Source: Candidatus Nanohaloarchaea archaeon
Lineage (GTDB): Archaea > Nanohalarchaeota > Nanosalinia > Nanosalinales > JAHENU01
DNA: 5,626 bases
NCBI GenBank assembly: GCA_018609855.1
Contig: JAHENU010000080.1
Coordinates: forward strand, 1 to 5,626
Direction: 5' to 3'
Shown: positions 4,946-5,626 of the stretch, one piece after another
Numbering within the stretch: position 1 is the stretch's first letter
Layout of the letters: each line of letters begins with the position of its first letter
Notes under the pieces: generated by a model
Told to the model about the DNA's origin: nothing
What the model saw: only the letters and a program-made list of their open reading frames with translations
The model's database searches: none
Program-made: the position numbers and the translations under genes

Positions 4946-4972
4946 GTGACATATTTAATATCAAAATGTCAC
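4946..4972 (+). promoter_or_regulatory. cca promoter: TATA-like box framed by an inverted repeat
   Basis: TATTTAATAT at 4952-4961 has its centre about 25 bp before the cca ATG at 4982, the same distance as for asnS, so a leaderless message is likely. The perfect 7-bp inverted repeat GTGACAT/ATGTCAC (4946-4952 and 4966-4972) frames it. The half-sites repeat every 20 bp, two helical turns, as a dimeric repressor would need. As RNA it could instead form a hairpin after aIF5A, but no T tract follows. Confidence 0.45.
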
Positions 4973-4981
4973 TAACCTGAT

Positions 4982-5626
4982 ATGGAGAAACAGTCTTATA
5001 CAGCAATTCGGAAAGAAGTAGTGCGGCAATATGTGCCATCTCGCCAAGAACAGGCCATGGCGCAACGAAAATTTAGAGAGATCCAACAGTATATAGTAGA
5101 GCAATTTGCTGTAGATGCTGATTTAATGGGGTCTGTCGGCAAAGGAACATTTGTGACAGGGAATAAAGATTTGGATATTTTCGTCTTCTTTTCTCCTGAA
5201 ATAGAACGAGATAGTATGGAGCAACGCATTGTGGAAATAGGAAAAGCTGTGTTTACTGCATTTAATGGTACCCACCAAATCACATACGCTGAACATCCCT
5301 ACGTGACTGGGAACATAGGACGGTACGCAGTAGATATCGTTCCCTGCTATACTATTAACTCTCCCACTGAATTGCACAGCGCCGTAGATAGAACGCCATT
5401 TCACAAGGCTTGGGTAAATCAGCACCTGTCACCTGATCAGAAAGAAGAAGTAGTGATATTAAAACAATTCCTGGCGGCTCACAATCTGTATGGCTCTTCA
5501 TTAAAAATTGAAGGTTTTTCTGGATATTTATGCGAAGTGCTTGTTGCCCTGTATGGTAATGCATATTCGGTGTGTGCCGCAGCACAAGACTGGGAAACAG
5601 GAATAGTGCTGGATCCAGAGTCACAC
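4982..5626 (+). CDS. cca: CCA-adding tRNA nucleotidyltransferase, class I (archaeal), 3' end cut by window
   Basis: Builds or repairs the 3' CCA end of tRNAs from CTP and ATP without a nucleic acid template. The frame is open from the ATG to the window end, giving 215 residues of a protein usually around 440. The nucleotidyltransferase core reads GSVGKGTFVTGNKDLDIFVFF at 50-70, split as GSVGKG and DLD. The metal-binding acids are predicted as Asp63, Asp65 and Asp118 (AVDIVPCY at 116-123). Further class I landmarks are AEHPYVTG at 103-110, SAVDRTPFH at 133-141 and GFSGYLCE at 178-185, all of which match archaeal CCA enzymes. The tail and body domains lie beyond the window. The start follows aIF5A by 39 nt; no Shine-Dalgarno is present, but a TATA-like box about 25 bp upstream supports a leaderless transcript from this ATG. 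Grouping with aIF5A and near asnS gives a translation-related neighbourhood. The identification is secure. Confidence 0.95.
   Translation, partial: MEKQSYTAIRKEVVRQYVPSRQEQAMAQRKFREIQQYIVEQFAVDADLMGSVGKGTFVTGNKDLDIFVFFSPEIERDSMEQRIVEIGKAVFTAFNGTHQITYAEHPYVTGNIGRYAVDIVPCYTINSPTELHSAVDRTPFHKAWVNQHLSPDQKEEVVILKQFLAAHNLYGSSLKIEGFSGYLCEVLVALYGNAYSVCAAAQDWETGIVLDPESH

Noticed and set aside
4996..5624. Minus-strand open frames at 4996-5283, 5123-5425 and 5355-5624
   Set aside because: All are shadows of the cca coding sequence, which is conserved and open to the window end.

Overview
The window looks like ordinary chromosomal DNA of an archaeon. Evidence: a class I (archaeal-type) CCA-adding enzyme, an aIF5A with a hypusination site, an archaeal-type FtsZ, an archaeal/AsnRS-type class IIb synthetase, and TATA-box promoters about 25 bp upstream of several start codons. 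The clade cannot be fixed from this sequence; a euryarchaeal or DPANN lineage is a guess. Base composition is moderate and coding density is high except for one gap.

Layout: on the minus strand, asnS (890-2164) is followed 49 nt later by a type II thymidine kinase gene (4-840). A 467-nt divergent gap (2165-2631) separates asnS from the plus-strand genes. These are ftsZ (2632-3681), a small alpha/beta hydrolase of lipase type (3829-4503), aIF5A (4571-4942) and the first 215 codons of the CCA tRNA nucleotidyltransferase gene (4982 to the window end). The ftsZ transcript has a good terminator candidate at 3773-3815, preceded by a C-rich tract that is a G-quadruplex motif on the minus strand. aIF5A and cca each have their own TATA-like box.

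The genes are mostly housekeeping: tRNA charging and maturation (asnS, cca), translation elongation (aIF5A), nucleotide salvage (tdk) and division (ftsZ). The hydrolase is the accessory-looking member, because its motif set recalls a family common in Proteobacteria.

The most unusual part is the asnS-ftsZ gap. It carries five copies of GGGCG on one strand within about 120 nt. Two lie in 7-nt loops (TTGGGCG and ATGGGCG) of perfect, directly abutting hairpins whose stems differ in sequence. The gap also holds three further perfect hairpins, a TATA-like box, a T-rich tract on the minus strand, and a palindrome just upstream of the ftsZ TATA box that shares its half-site with one hairpin stem. This could be an undescribed small structured RNA, a structured ftsZ leader, or an operator array; the sequence alone does not decide, and the transcribed strand is uncertain.
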